In this document: positions 63,245-64,000 of the stretch, in pieces | Numbering within the stretch: the first letter of the stretch is position 1 | Layout: each line of letters starts with the position of its first letter | NCBI GenBank assembly: GCA_000435835.1 | Contig: FR883429.1 | Location: 28,583 to 92,582, forward strand | From: Clostridium sp. CAG:221 | GTDB lineage: Bacteria > Bacillota > Clostridia > Clostridiales > Clostridiaceae | Direction of reading: 5' to 3' | DNA length: 64,000 nucleotides | Translations under genes and position numbers: made by a program | Notes under the pieces: model-generated | Told to the model about the DNA's origin: nothing | Databases searched by the model: none | What the model saw: the letters and a program-made list of their open reading frames with translations, nothing else

Positions 63245-64000
63245 CTATAATACTAATTTTTCTACAGCAAGCTCACCTTTGTTATCTATGTAACATTTAA
63301 CATTTCTACAAGGTTCTGTAACCAAATATCTTTTATTATTTATGATTATCAGTGTATTGCTATAAGCTTTTTCTATAGTTACTATTCCTTTTTTTCCAAA
63401 AACCTCTAAAACATTATGTGCTCCAGCTTCACTACCTACTACAGATGCATTTATAAATTCTCCAGCTTTTAATACTCCACCTCTACATACTGATTGTTTA
63501 TTTAAAAACTTAATACTTCTAACAGCATACATATCTGTGGAATAAAGACCTTTGCCATTTATTAAAATATCACCTGAAGATTGAATACTAGCCTCCTGAC
63601 AATAACTCAAAGTAATAGATGACATATTGGCCATATATTCCTCTAAATATTGTATTTCCTCCAGTAAACTTATAACAAAATTTCTTAGCTCTTTAATAGA
63701 GTTTATATTGGTTCTAGACATAGGAAGAAGTTTTTCCTTAATAAACTTTGACACTTGGGAATTTTTATCTCCATCTTTTATTGCCAATTTATAAGATACT
63801 TGTCCACTAATTTCTGCAATTATATTATCGTCTAAAATATTACAACCATTACCGCATCTTATTATTTTTCTTTTATTTTTTTAGGTTTTACTTCTTGCCC
63901 AAAAACGTTTATGCCAAACTTACTGTCTTCTCCCTTTATAACCTTACCTATAATAGCAGTAGCTTCAACACCATTAATTTTATTTATATTTTTATAATCA
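63245..64000 (-). pseudogene. FapA-family (DUF342) protein, frameshifted at an A7 run; 5' end outside window
   Basis: The upstream part (63862-64000) encodes a FapA-like stretch ending NVFGQEVKPKKIKEK and a stop. The rest continues in another frame: IRCGNGCNILDDNIIAEISGQVSYK..., then a beta-helix/coiled-coil FapA C-terminus to 63245 (a 180-codon open frame from 63787). No ATG or ribosome binding site opens that second frame. The two frames are joined by a -1 shift at seven A (63876-63882), which would give KPKKNKRKIIRCGNGC, a good FapA-like join. It may be a sequencing error, a true mutation, or recoding by slippage. FapA-like proteins recur next to motility genes, but their role is not settled. 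Confidence 0.7.

Overview
The window is a low-GC Gram-positive genome segment, most likely Clostridium sensu stricto (cluster I). The signs are very AT-rich DNA, AGGAGG-type ribosome binding sites, frequent TTG and GTG starts, a CBS/DRTGG-type manganese pyrophosphatase, a fused FliR-FlhB export protein, a FliY-type switch protein and a fliW-csrA pair. Species cannot be fixed from sequence alone. No rRNA, tRNA, CRISPR array, transposase or prophage module was seen.

Left part (1-18.7 kb): a truncated surface protein with Ig-like repeats lies 17 bp downstream of a 1953-residue secreted M60-type zinc metallopeptidase. This pair looks like mucin or glycoprotein attack and surface display. Housekeeping units follow: cysteine desulfurase-thiI (thiolation of tRNA), thrC-thrB-ACT protein (threonine synthesis), a CapA-like protein, a P-type Ca2+ ATPase, and one rightward gene, the CBS-type pyrophosphatase. 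A perfect bidirectional terminator at 18722-18756 separates these from the flagellar locus.

Flagellar and chemotaxis supercluster (18.7-64 kb): every gene reads leftward. In transcription order it holds: a frameshifted fapA-like gene, cheW, cheD, cheR, cheA, cheC, cheY, cheW, fliM and fliY; an independently transcribed AAA-ATPase/nuclease-like gene between two terminators; flgM, flgN, flgK, flgL, fliW, csrA, fliS, fliD and a fliT-like gene; the main flagellin; fliB and a minor flagellin; then flgB, flgC, fliE to fliK, flgD, a TIGR02530-type gene, flgE, flbD, motA, motB, fliL, fliO, fliP, fliQ, fliR-flhB, flhA, flhF, flhG, a 20-codon mini-ORF, fliA (sigma-28), a SwrB-like gene, a small membrane protein, two distal rod genes, and a third flagellin. 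No cheB is present.

How it works together: sigma-28-type promoters (TAAA-N15-nnCGAnAn) sit before flgM, the main flagellin and fliB, with a weaker one before the third flagellin. Late genes therefore appear to depend on FliA and to be gated by FlgM. The main flagellin leader also carries a GGA-loop hairpin plus a GGA in the ribosome binding site, the layout expected for CsrA repression, and fliW-csrA lies in the flgM operon. Points worth a second look are the A7 frameshift in fapA, the mini-ORF before fliA, the SwrB-like protein, the CsrA leader, the inserted ATPase gene, the flagellin paralogues and the palindromes before flbD.
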